Part shown: in pieces, positions 1 through 6,134 of the stretch
Position numbering within the stretch: the stretch's first letter is position 1
Layout: each line of letters opens with the position of its first letter
Assembly (NCBI GenBank): GCA_003133265.1
Contig: PKWQ01000037.1
Span: 1 to 6,736, forward strand
DNA: 6,736 nucleotides
Direction of reading: 5' to 3'
Source of the DNA: Acetobacteraceae bacterium
GTDB lineage: Bacteria; Pseudomonadota; Alphaproteobacteria; Acetobacterales; Acetobacteraceae
The notes under the pieces: model-generated
What the model saw: only the letters and a program-made list of their open reading frames with translations
Databases searched by the model: none
What the model was told of the DNA's origin: nothing
Made by a program: the position numbers and the translations under genes

Positions 1-123
1 CACCGCGTCAAACGCCTCCGGCCCCAGCCATCCTGATCTACGAAGGCGCCCCGCAGCCAATCAAATTGCGACGTGTCGCCGCCGCGACGCTTACGGAAAG
101 TGCGGAAGAGCCCTTTTTGCATG
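1..123 (-). CDS. Possible 5' end of an unrecognised gene running off the left edge
   Basis: An open frame begins with ATG at 121-123 and stays open for about 40 codons to the window edge. It starts MQKGLFRTFRKRR and is rich in Arg and Gly; I recognise no family. A GGAGG lies about 11 bases upstream of the ATG, slightly far for a ribosome site, and an in-frame GTG four codons earlier overlaps that GGAGG. Third codon positions are mostly G or C, which fits coding in this genome. It would follow the nitroreductase gene by about 90 bases in the same direction, so it could be a fifth operon member. The piece is short and the plus strand is also open here in places, so chance is a real alternative. 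Confidence 0.25.
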
Positions 124-143
124 CCGATTGACACCTCCGGTCG

Positions 144-162
144 AAAACGGGGTCCCCGCTTA
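144..162 (-). terminator. Weak terminator-like hairpin after the nitroreductase gene
   Basis: Read on the minus strand, this is AAGCGGG, loop GAC, CCCGTTTT. It gives a stem of about seven pairs including one G-T wobble, followed by a short T run. It lies about 55 bases past the nitroreductase stop, where an operon end would be expected. The T tract is short and the loop tight, so termination would be inefficient at best. The GGGGTCCCC palindrome could also be a DNA-binding site or a remnant of a mobile-element end. Confidence 0.25.
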
Positions 163-214
163 TGCCGATCAGGCCCTCGCCGGCAACCAGCGCCAATCCG
201 TGCAACAACGTCCG

Positions 215-874
215 CTACGCTTTCGGATAGCCGACGGTCTGGGCGAAGGTGATGAATTGCGCCTCAGCCAGCTTCAGCGTGCGAGCGAGACGCTCCTGGT
301 CCAGCGAGGCGCGGAACACGCAGGCCAGCCCCTCCGAGGCGCAATATAGGTAGACATTCTGGCCGATGAAGCCGGTATCCGCGGCGGCAACGCGATGCTG
401 CTCTTCGCGTGGAACGCCACTCAAATGCTCGGCGTTGGAGACATAGACGAGGTCGAGTGGCGCGCCGCCGACGAAGTCCTGCGCACCGGTCTGGGCGCGG
501 ACGTCCGCGGCGAGTTGCGGCAGCAGCCGATGCGCGATCGGGTCATAGCGCCAGACGCCGTCCGCCATGGCGGCGAAGATATCGGTCTCGCGCGCATGCC
601 GCCAGGATGGCGCGGTGCGATCCGCGGTGGCCGGCCGGTTGACGCCATAGGCCGACCACAGCAGTTCAGACAATACCTGCGGTGGCAACGGGCGGGCGGC
701 GAATTCGCGCGTCGAGCGACGCAGCTTCAGCGCCTGCGCCAGTGAGCGGCCGAAATCGGCGCGCGGGACCGGCAACTCGATCGGTCGAAGTTCCTGCGCA
801 GCTGCGGGGCCGGGAGACATCGCTGCGGCGGCGGCGGACAGGATACCGAGATTGGTTTCACGGCGTGTGGTCAT
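215..874 (-). CDS. Exported nitroreductase-family (SagB/ThcOx-like) flavoprotein
   Basis: This 219-residue protein has the nitroreductase fold, which normally binds FMN and forms dimers that oxidise or reduce small molecules. Supporting motifs are LRRSTREF (residues 51-58), typical of the FMN-binding start of the domain, the LLWSAYGVNR helix (71-80), RTAPSWRHARETDIF (86-100) and GFIGQNVYLYCASEGL (168-183). The N-terminus has an Arg pair at 4-5, an Ala-rich hydrophobic stretch and a likely cleavage after AAA at 24-26, so the protein is probably exported. The Arg pair resembles a Tat motif (TRRETNL) but lacks the usual aromatic residue, so Sec export is possible. The ATG overlaps the FAD gene stop as ATGA, and a GGAG lies 8 bases upstream, which implies translational coupling. 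Its role with the molybdenum enzyme is unknown; a shared substrate or electron path is an inference. There is no cyclodehydratase or precursor peptide nearby, so a RiPP role is unlikely. Confidence 0.85.
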   Translation of the reverse strand: MTTRRETNLGILSAAAAAMSPGPAAAQELRPIELPVPRADFGRSLAQALKLRRSTREFAARPLPPQVLSELLWSAYGVNRPATADRTAPSWRHARETDIFAAMADGVWRYDPIAHRLLPQLAADVRAQTGAQDFVGGAPLDLVYVSNAEHLSGVPREEQHRVAAADTGFIGQNVYLYCASEGLACVFRASLDQERLARTLKLAEAQFITFAQTVGYPKA

Positions 875-1920
875 CGGCCATTCTCCGGTTCGGGTGCACC
901 GGCCGCTTGCAACACGGCGCGGCGCACCAGGGTTGCTAGGATCGGCAGCTTGTAGGCGTTGCGGCTGAGTGGCACGGCGCCGGCAATGGCAGCCTGCCCC
1001 GCTGTACGCGCGACTGCCGCGTCGATCATCTGCCCAACCAATGCCGCCTCGGCTTGCTGGGCGCGCCAGGGCACCGGCGCGGCGGCGCCGAGCACGATGC
1101 AGGCGCGCTGGCAGCGTCCGTCCGGCGCGCGATCCAGCACCACGGCGACATCGGCGATCGACCAGTCGGACGACGATCTTGCCGCTTGTTTCAGAAATAC
1201 CGAACGCGTGCTTGCCGCTGTCGGCGGCAACAGCACGGCCGTGAGCACTTCGCCGGCGCCTAAGTCCGTCTCGCGCTTTACGTCGATGCCCGGTCCCACC
1301 AGGAACGCTCCGAGCGGCACGCTGCGCGGGACACCCTGTGCGTTCACCAACTCGACGCGTGCATCGAAGGCAACCAATGCGGTCGCGGCGGTGGAGGGGT
1401 GGACGATGGCGCAGCCCTCGTGGCCGAACACGGCATGGTATTGGTTCTCGCCGGCAAAGGCGAAGCAGTGCTCGCCGCCTTTGCGTGCGCAGTGATGTGC
1501 CACCGAGCGGAAATACCAGCAGCGCGGCCGCTGCAGCAGATTGCCGCCGAGCGTTGCCACGTGGCGAATTTGCGGGCTGGCCGAACTGGCCACCGCGTCG
1601 GCGAGCGCGGCATAGCGCTGGCGCAGCGCGGGATGGGTCGCGAGTTGCTCCAGCGTGACCAGCGTACCGATACGCAGTCCGCTGCTATCCTCGGTTATGG
1701 CAGCGAGCCCCGGTACCTCGCGCAGGTTCACCACGCGGCTTGGCCGCAGCAGGCCCTCTTTCATCAGGTCCAGCAGATCGATGCCGCCGGCCTTCAGCAC
1801 CACGCAGTCCGGTGCCGCGGGCTGGCCGGGATCGGCGAGCATTGCCTCGGCGACCGTGCGTCCGGCGAGCGTTGCGGCCTCTGTTACGGAGCGCGCGACC
1901 TGCCATACGAAGCGGTCCAT
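871..1920 (-). CDS. FAD subunit of a periplasmic-type molybdenum hydroxylase (PaoB/YagS-like)
   Basis: This 349-residue protein is the flavin subunit (CoxM/XdhB-type) that takes electrons from the Fe-S subunit and passes them to an acceptor. The FAD-binding signatures are KAGGIDLLDLMKE (43-55) and the IRHVATLGGNLLQ stretch (118-130); the CO-dehydrogenase flavoprotein C-terminal domain follows from about residue 237. After the second FAD loop is a Cys-rich insertion with Cys134, Cys144, Cys152 and Cys170, matching the extra [4Fe-4S] loop known from PaoB and from 4-hydroxybenzoyl-CoA reductase beta subunits; most family members lack it. No signal peptide is visible, which fits co-export with the Tat-tagged Fe-S subunit. 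The ATG lies 3 bases after the Moco gene stop, with GGAGGAA about 8 bases upstream. The stop overlaps the nitroreductase start. Identity as a flavin subunit is firm; the cluster is inferred from the cysteines. Confidence 0.93.
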   Translation of the reverse strand: MDRFVWQVARSVTEAATLAGRTVAEAMLADPGQPAAPDCVVLKAGGIDLLDLMKEGLLRPSRVVNLREVPGLAAITEDSSGLRIGTLVTLEQLATHPALRQRYAALADAVASSASPQIRHVATLGGNLLQRPRCWYFRSVAHHCARKGGEHCFAFAGENQYHAVFGHEGCAIVHPSTAATALVAFDARVELVNAQGVPRSVPLGAFLVGPGIDVKRETDLGAGEVLTAVLLPPTAASTRSVFLKQAARSSSDWSIADVAVVLDRAPDGRCQRACIVLGAAAPVPWRAQQAEAALVGQMIDAAVARTAGQAAIAGAVPLSRNAYKLPILATLVRRAVLQAAGAPEPENGR

Positions 1921-1923
1921 CGC

Positions 1924-4251
1924 TCAGTTCCTCCGCAGCCGGGTGTCGAGTGCCGCGAGTACCGCTGCCGGCGTCATCGGCAGGGTACGCAGGCGCACGC
2001 CGATCGCGTTGAACACGGCATTGGCGATCGCCGGGGCCGTGGCAATGTTCGACGGCTCGGCGATGCCGTAGGCGTCGGTTGCGCTCTGACCCTGGTAATT
2101 CTCCAGCAGTAGCACCTCGATCGACGGAGCCTCGCGCGGGCCGACAAGCTTGTATTGCTCAAGGTCGGCGTTCATCACGTGGCCAGTCTGCCGGTCGATC
2201 ACGCGTTCTTCCAGCAGCGCGTAGGAGATCCCCATCAGCACCCCGCCCTGCACCTGGCTTTCGATCAGTTTCGGGTTCATTGGCCGACCGCAATCCTGCA
2301 CCGCGACGACACGCTCAACCCGGATCGTGCCAGTCTCGGTATCGACCGAGACCTCGGCGAACTGCACGCCGCCAATATCGTTCTGCGCACCGGCCTGGTC
2401 GCCCATGTGCCGACGAAATCCGCCGTAGTCGTCGCTACGTGTTGCAACGGCGCTGATTTGTTCCGTGCGCAACCCGGCAGCGGCTTCACGAAAACTCACG
2501 CCACGGGTGGTATCTTCAAGCACCACGATCCGACCACCGCGTGCCACCAGTTGTTCCGGCGCAACGCCGAGCGACGCCGCGACTTGCCGGAACAACATCT
2601 GTTTCACCTTCCACGCGGCGTTGCGTGCGGCTGGCGTGATGGAGGCGGTGGTCTGGCTGCCGTAGGATGGCGGGCCGGCGGGAAAATCGGTGTCGCCGAT
2701 ATGCACGATGATGTCGTCCGGCCGCAGACCGAACTCTTCCGCCACGACCTGCGCCAGAATCGTGCCGATCCCGGTGCCGAGATCCTGCACGCTGGACAGC
2801 ACCTCCACCGAGCCGTCGCGCAGCAGACGGACCTCGCAGGCGGCATTGGTATGCACGTTGGCGCCCCACAGCGACTGCGCCATGCCTAGGCCACGCTTGA
2901 CCGGCCCGGCATCGGCCCCGGGCTGGTGGCGACGGTCCCAGCCGATACGCTGCGCACCGAGCCGGCGTTGCTCGCGCCGCACCGCGCTCGGGTCGTTGCG
3001 TTCGCGCAGCACCAACGGATCGAGGCCGAGCTTGTCGGCCAGTTCGTCGATCGCCTGCTCCATGGCAAAGGCGCCCGGCGTGTTGCCGGGACCGCGCATC
3101 GGCGAGCTGCGGCCGGCATTGATGAATACGTCGTTCTGCGCGGACGAGAAATTGGGGCATGCGTACAGCGCTTGGGCGAAGTTGCCCACACCAGCGCCAA
3201 CGCCCACACCCGCCGTCCCGTATTCCAGCAATGAGACCGCGGTGAGCATGCCGTCACGGCGCGCGCCGATGCGCAGGTGCTGCCAGGTGGCCGGACGGTT
3301 GCCGCTGTCGAGCTGCTCCTCCGCGCGATCGAACACCAACCGCACGGGCGCTTTGGCCTGACGCGACAGCATGACGGCATATCGTCCATAGGTGCCGAGC
3401 TGGGATTTTGAGCCGAAGCCGCCGCCCATGGCCGCGACCTTCACGCGTACCTCGCCAAGCTTCAGACCAAAGGTCTGCGCCAGTTCGCGGCGCACGCCCG
3501 CGGTGAACTGAGTGGACATCCAGACAGTCAGGCCATCCGCCCGCCAGTCGGCGACGATCGCGTGCGGCTCCAGGCAGCAATGGGTCTGCGTCTGCGTGCG
3601 ATAGTCGCTTTCGACGATCACTTGGGCCTGGGCGAAGCCTTGCGCGATGTCGCCCCGGCTGCCTTGGGTGTCCGGGCCGCGCACATTGCCGGTTAATTTC
3701 AGGGCAGACGCGACGAGAATTTCGGCAATGGACAGCGACGGCCGCTCTCCGGCCGGGTAAACCAGCGGTGCATCCGGACGACGCGCTGTATCCAGATCTA
3801 CGACAAACGGCAGGGGCGCATAGTTGACACGGATCAGCCGCAGGGCAGCCTCCGCCGCGGCTTGCGTTGTCGCCGCGACCGCCGCGACGGGCGCACCCAC
3901 ATAACGCAGGATAGTGTCTGACGACGCGATAACCAATACGGCGCGGACGCCTGGCTGGCGCGCGACGGCCTCGATATCGATCGCCTGCACCCGCGCATGT
4001 GGCAACGGCGAACGCAGGATGCGCGCATGCAAAAGACCTGGCAGCTTGACGTCCACGGTGAACCGCATGGCACCGGTGACCTTGGCGCGCGCATCCTGTC
4101 GTCGCACCGGCTTGCCGATCACCTGAAGCGCGTCGTTCGGCGGCAGTGGCGGAGGCTCGCCGGCGGGAATGCGCCGCTCGATTTCGTCCAGCCCGACACT
4201 GGCAATGCCGAACGGGAATTTTTCGGTCCGCCGGTTGTCGCTCACGGTCAT
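1924..4251 (-). CDS. Molybdopterin-binding catalytic subunit, xanthine dehydrogenase family (PaoC/YagR-like)
   Basis: This 775-residue protein is the large catalytic subunit, which hydroxylates an aldehyde or N-heterocycle at the molybdenum centre using water. The N-terminal a/b hammerhead domain runs from about residue 40 (IGKPVRRQDARAKVTGAMRF) to about 160. The Moco-binding part follows with GGGFGSK (276-282), the RGPGNTPGAFAMEQAIDELA segment (386-405), DLGTGIGT (490-497), GSQTTASITP (531-540), QGG (668-670) and the catalytic-Glu region GIAEPSN, where Glu732 is the expected base. Its length is normal for this subclass. I chose the ATG at 4249-4251: it overlaps the Fe-S gene stop as ATGA, GGAAGG lies just upstream, and family homology begins soon after. 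The 57 open codons further upstream read through the Fe-S gene and have no family features. There is no signal peptide. The cofactor may be the cytosine dinucleotide form, as in PaoC. The substrate cannot be read from the sequence; aldehydes are the best guess. Confidence 0.93.
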   Translation of the reverse strand: MTVSDNRRTEKFPFGIASVGLDEIERRIPAGEPPPLPPNDALQVIGKPVRRQDARAKVTGAMRFTVDVKLPGLLHARILRSPLPHARVQAIDIEAVARQPGVRAVLVIASSDTILRYVGAPVAAVAATTQAAAEAALRLIRVNYAPLPFVVDLDTARRPDAPLVYPAGERPSLSIAEILVASALKLTGNVRGPDTQGSRGDIAQGFAQAQVIVESDYRTQTQTHCCLEPHAIVADWRADGLTVWMSTQFTAGVRRELAQTFGLKLGEVRVKVAAMGGGFGSKSQLGTYGRYAVMLSRQAKAPVRLVFDRAEEQLDSGNRPATWQHLRIGARRDGMLTAVSLLEYGTAGVGVGAGVGNFAQALYACPNFSSAQNDVFINAGRSSPMRGPGNTPGAFAMEQAIDELADKLGLDPLVLRERNDPSAVRREQRRLGAQRIGWDRRHQPGADAGPVKRGLGMAQSLWGANVHTNAACEVRLLRDGSVEVLSSVQDLGTGIGTILAQVVAEEFGLRPDDIIVHIGDTDFPAGPPSYGSQTTASITPAARNAAWKVKQMLFRQVAASLGVAPEQLVARGGRIVVLEDTTRGVSFREAAAGLRTEQISAVATRSDDYGGFRRHMGDQAGAQNDIGGVQFAEVSVDTETGTIRVERVVAVQDCGRPMNPKLIESQVQGGVLMGISYALLEERVIDRQTGHVMNADLEQYKLVGPREAPSIEVLLLENYQGQSATDAYGIAEPSNIATAPAIANAVFNAIGVRLRTLPMTPAAVLAALDTRLRRN

Positions 4252-4856
4252 GCCTTCCGTGCCTGGCTGGCGGCCTGTACTGCCTCCACGACGTGCGGGT
4301 AGGTGCCGCAGCGGCAGAGATGTCCACTGATTGCTGCCTGCACGTCCTCCGCTGTGGGCTGCTGGGTGCGCTGCAATAGCGCGGCGCAACTCATGACCAT
4401 GCCCGGCGTGCAATAACCGCACTGCAGCGCGTCATGCGCAATGAACGCCTCCTGCACGGGATGCAATGCGTCGCCGTGCGCCAGGCCCTCGATGGTGGTT
4501 ACCGCACGGGTGCCAACATCGATCGCCAGCAGCATGCAGGATGCAACGGGCGCACCGTCGAGCCAGACAGTGCAGGCCGAACAGGCGCCGCGGTCACAGC
4601 CGATCTTCGTGCCGGTGAGATCGAGCACGTCGCGCAGCACCTCGGCGAGTGTGGCGCGCGGCTCTATGTTCACATCGCGCGCCACACCATTGACGGTCAA
4701 TGTGAGCGATACGACGCCTGGGCCCGTCACCGCCGGCTCGTCTGCCGCGACGGCAGCGTGCGCCTCATCGAGCAGTGCCATGCCGCTTGCGGCAACCCCC
4801 GCGCCACTAAGGAACGATCGCCGCGATACCGAAGATGCATGATCGACGTCAGACAT
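4248..4856 (-). CDS. Tat-exported [2Fe-2S] subunit of the molybdenum hydroxylase (PaoA/YagT-like)
   Basis: This 202-residue protein carries two [2Fe-2S] clusters that relay electrons from the molybdenum site to FAD. The plant-ferredoxin-type cluster uses Cys87, Cys92, Cys95 and Cys107 (motif CDRGACSACTVWLDG). The second, xanthine-oxidase-type cluster uses Cys146, Cys149, Cys181 and Cys183 (CGYCTPGM and HLCRCG). The N-terminus holds a clear twin-arginine signal, SRRSFLSG at 11-18, followed by a weakly hydrophobic stretch and a possible cleavage at AHA near residue 34. That signal separates this enzyme from cytoplasmic xanthine dehydrogenases and places it with the periplasmic PaoABC type. It is the first gene of the operon. 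The ATG at 4854-4856 has GGAG 6 bases upstream. Its stop overlaps the Moco gene start by four bases. Confidence 0.95.
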   Translation of the reverse strand: MSDVDHASSVSRRSFLSGAGVAASGMALLDEAHAAVAADEPAVTGPGVVSLTLTVNGVARDVNIEPRATLAEVLRDVLDLTGTKIGCDRGACSACTVWLDGAPVASCMLLAIDVGTRAVTTIEGLAHGDALHPVQEAFIAHDALQCGYCTPGMVMSCAALLQRTQQPTAEDVQAAISGHLCRCGTYPHVVEAVQAASQARKA

Positions 4857-4898
4857 AAGCTACTCCATGTCCACAGACGCGCTCTCGCCGCGACAACT

Positions 4899-4904
4899 CT
4901 TAGA
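4899..4904 (-). promoter_or_regulatory. Possible -10 box for the molybdenum hydroxylase operon
   Basis: The minus strand reads TCTAAG here, a modest match to TATAAT. Its centre is 30 bases downstream of the FNR-like palindrome centre. If that palindrome sits at the class II position (-41.5), the start site falls near 4890 and this hexamer is within about two bases of the expected -10 position. The resulting leader would be about 33 bases. The hexamer is weak by itself; its support is mostly the spacing. Confidence 0.35.
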
Positions 4905-4924
4905 CCGGTAGCGCTCGTTTTGCC

Positions 4925-4938
4925 TTGACCCAGATCAA
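4925..4938 (-). promoter_or_regulatory. FNR/Anr/FixK-type operator upstream of the operon
   Basis: The minus strand reads TTGATCTGGGTCAA, which matches TTGAT-N4-ATCAA with one mismatch and TTGA-N6-TCAA exactly. The symmetry extends one pair each side (CTTGA / TCAAG). This is the binding pattern of the CRP/FNR superfamily members that sense oxygen or nitric oxide, or act downstream of such sensors. It lies 69 bases before the start codon of the Fe-S gene and is spaced like an activator site from the candidate -10 box. It faces only this operon, because the neighbouring upstream genes converge on it from the same strand and are broken. Which regulator binds is unknown. Confidence 0.55.
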
Positions 4939-5022
4939 GTTGGTGACGTTTACCAGGCCATTGGCAATACCCTACAGGGCTAACCCGTGCCCGCACCGGG
5001 TCGAGCAGTCACTGGCACTGAA

Positions 5023-5036
5023 CCGCTGGCAAGCGG
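5023..5036 (-). terminator. Short hairpin just after the permease pseudogene
   Basis: CCGCT-TGCC-AGCGG on the minus strand forms a perfect 5-bp stem with a 4-base loop, 20 bases past the permease stop codon. Only TT follows it, so it is a poor intrinsic terminator. It could be the decayed end of the old ABC transporter operon or could help shield the downstream promoter from read-through. A second weak inverted repeat (ACCCG...CGGGT) lies at about 4983-5001. Apart from these and the operator, bases 4857-5055 contain no gene I can support. Confidence 0.25.
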
Positions 5037-5055
5037 AAATCCTCGGCTCGCGCTG

Positions 5056-5854
5056 TTATTCCGTCATTCTCGGATACATCCGCGTCGCGATCACGATCAG
5101 GACCGAATAGGCAAGCAGCAGCGCCGCAAGATCCCGATCGAGACCAAACGTCGTCGCGCCACCCTGCAGCATCATTGCCCTGAGACCATCGACCTCGTAG
5201 CTGAGCGGGTTCATCAATGAAACCGCTTTTAGCCATCGCGGCATCAGCTCGATCGGATAGATCGCATTGCTGGCAAAGAAGATCGGCATGGTGAGAACCT
5301 GGCCGATCCCCATGAAGCGCTCGCGTGTCTTCACGATGCAGGCGATGATCAGCGAGAAGGTCGAGAACAGTCCGGAGCCCAGCACGATAAGGCAGACGAC
5401 GATGAGGATGTTGCGGGGATCGAAGCTGACATCGACCCCCAGTGCGGCGGCGCAGAAATATATGACAATGGCCTGGGATGACGAGGGCGCTCCGCGGGGC
5501 AGGGCTGACCATGTAGCGTTGCAGAACGCCGAGGTCGCGTTCCCAGATGGCGGAAATCCCGTAGAAGATGGCAACGAACAGCACGCTTTGCGCCAGGATG
5601 CCCGGCGCGAGAAAATCCAGATAAGGAACCGATCCGGGTGCCAAGCCACGGACCTGGGCCATCACCCCGCCAAACAGCACGAGCCACAGCACAGGTTGAA
5701 CGCCGCGGCTCACGAGCTCCCACGGGTCATGCCGAAGCTTGCACACCTCTGCGTCCGCAACCGCCAGCACCTGGGTCGCATAATCGAAAGCAGCAGTCAG
5801 GAGCGACCGGCTAGGAATGCTCGCGGGCGCCAAGACGTGTCTGCCTGACTTCAC
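5056..5854 (-). pseudogene. ABC-2 type transporter permease (DrrB-like), disrupted by an internal frameshifting deletion
   Basis: The parent protein is an integral membrane permease of the daunorubicin-resistance/NodJ class of ABC-2 exporters. A GTG start at 5852-5854, with GGAGGG five bases upstream, opens frame one, which reads family-like to about residue 126: a cytoplasmic head (KLRHDPWELVSRGVQP), two membrane segments (PYLDFLAPGILAQSVLFVAI), then RYMVSPAPRSALVI. At about 5475-5479 the homology moves to the next frame as SQAIVIYFCAAALGVDV and continues to TAA at 5056, including LFSTFSLIIACIVKTRERFM, GIGQVLTMPIFFASNAIYPI and NPLSYEVDGLRAM. Family members have about a dozen residues (GKALSAG...L-like) between the two halves, and these are missing, so a deletion of roughly 35-38 bases is more likely than a single-base sequencing error. 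The two halves sum to about 265 codons against the usual 275-285. Frame one alone runs on to 5009 with nonsense sequence. A functional product is unlikely. Confidence 0.85.
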
Positions 5855-5963
5855 GGTACCCTCCTTCGGCCTCGATCCCCGCGCCGGTCAGTTTCTCGAA
5901 CACGTCGTCGAGCGTCGCATCCGGGCCGAGCCTGGCCTTGAGTTCCGCCGGGAGATCTCCAGC
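5811..5963 (-). pseudogene. C-terminal remnant of the partner ABC transporter ATPase (DrrA-like)
   Basis: This frame reads AGDLPAELKARLGPDATL then DDVFEKLTGAGIEAEGGY and ends at TAG (5811-5813). PAELKxxLG and ATLDDVFEKLTG are hallmarks of the tail of drug-exporter ATPases that normally pair with this permease type. A complete ATPase would be about 300 residues or more with Walker A, Q-loop, signature and Walker B motifs; none of these can be found upstream in any minus frame. The tail overlaps the permease GTG start by 44 bases, an arrangement found in intact pairs. A minus frame just upstream reads VDNGRLEI, which could be the preceding ATPase segment displaced by a small frameshift; that is tentative. 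The gene is truncated and has no start. Confidence 0.75.
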
Positions 5964-6134
5964 CGGCCATTGTCGACGCAAGCTTCCACCGCCTCTCGCG
6001 AGATGAAGACCGAAATACCACCTCGGAACTCGGTGTCATACTAGGCCCGCGTGTGCCCTGGATCCTCTTCACTATCATGCAGCGGCTGAACATCCTACGC
6101 TCGCCGATCCCATGAGACTGGGCAGGAGCATAAG
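5964..6134. other. Divergent gap between the ABC remnant and the LOG-family gene; no supported gene
   Basis: The stretch lies between the broken minus-strand exporter and the plus-strand LOG gene. Bases 5954-6040 on the minus strand are open after a TAG at 6041-6043 and read YDTEFRGGISVFISREAV, then EACVDNGRLEI, with no start codon and no family I recognise. No Walker A, signature or Walker B motif occurs here, so most of the ATPase gene is gone. The promoter of the LOG gene should lie here, but I see no convincing -35/-10 pair. Confidence 0.5.
6125..6128 (+). promoter_or_regulatory. Ribosome binding site that fixes the LOG-family GTG start
   Basis: GGAG in the context GGGCAGGAGCATAAG lies 6 bases before GTG at 6135-6137. 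No in-frame ATG exists between the stop at 6087-6089 and the conserved domain, so this pairing decides the start. Confidence 0.6.

Noticed and set aside
121..165. Possible IS21-like terminal sequence (GCCGATTGACACC and GGGGTCCCC)
   Set aside because: The resemblance is from memory of short strings; there is no transposase gene, matching inverted end or target duplication in the window.
215..874. SagB-like protein as part of an azole RiPP pathway
   Set aside because: No YcaO/cyclodehydratase, precursor peptide or maturation protease is present, and this protein has an export signal, which does not fit cytoplasmic peptide modification.
1399..2112. Plus-strand open frame of 237 codons across the FAD and Moco genes
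   Set aside because: It spans two well-supported minus-strand genes, including their junction, and has no recognisable family features.
2155..2889. Long plus-strand open frame (244 codons) opposite the Moco subunit gene
   Set aside because: It is a shadow of a GC-rich conserved gene. Its translation shows no domain, while the minus frame carries all Moco-binding motifs.
3254..4327. Second minus-strand frame of 357 codons inside the Moco and Fe-S genes
   Set aside because: It is Arg/Ala/Gly-rich, out of frame with the conserved protein, and crosses the boundary of two genes.
4252..4422. Upstream extension of the Moco subunit by 57 codons
   Set aside because: It lies inside the Fe-S gene in another frame, while ATG at 4249-4251 forms the same ATGA overlap as at the FAD/nitroreductase junction.
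5009..5055. Extension of the permease in its first frame to 5009
   Set aside because: After about residue 126 that frame has no membrane segments or family match; the true C-terminus is in the neighbouring frame and ends at 5056.
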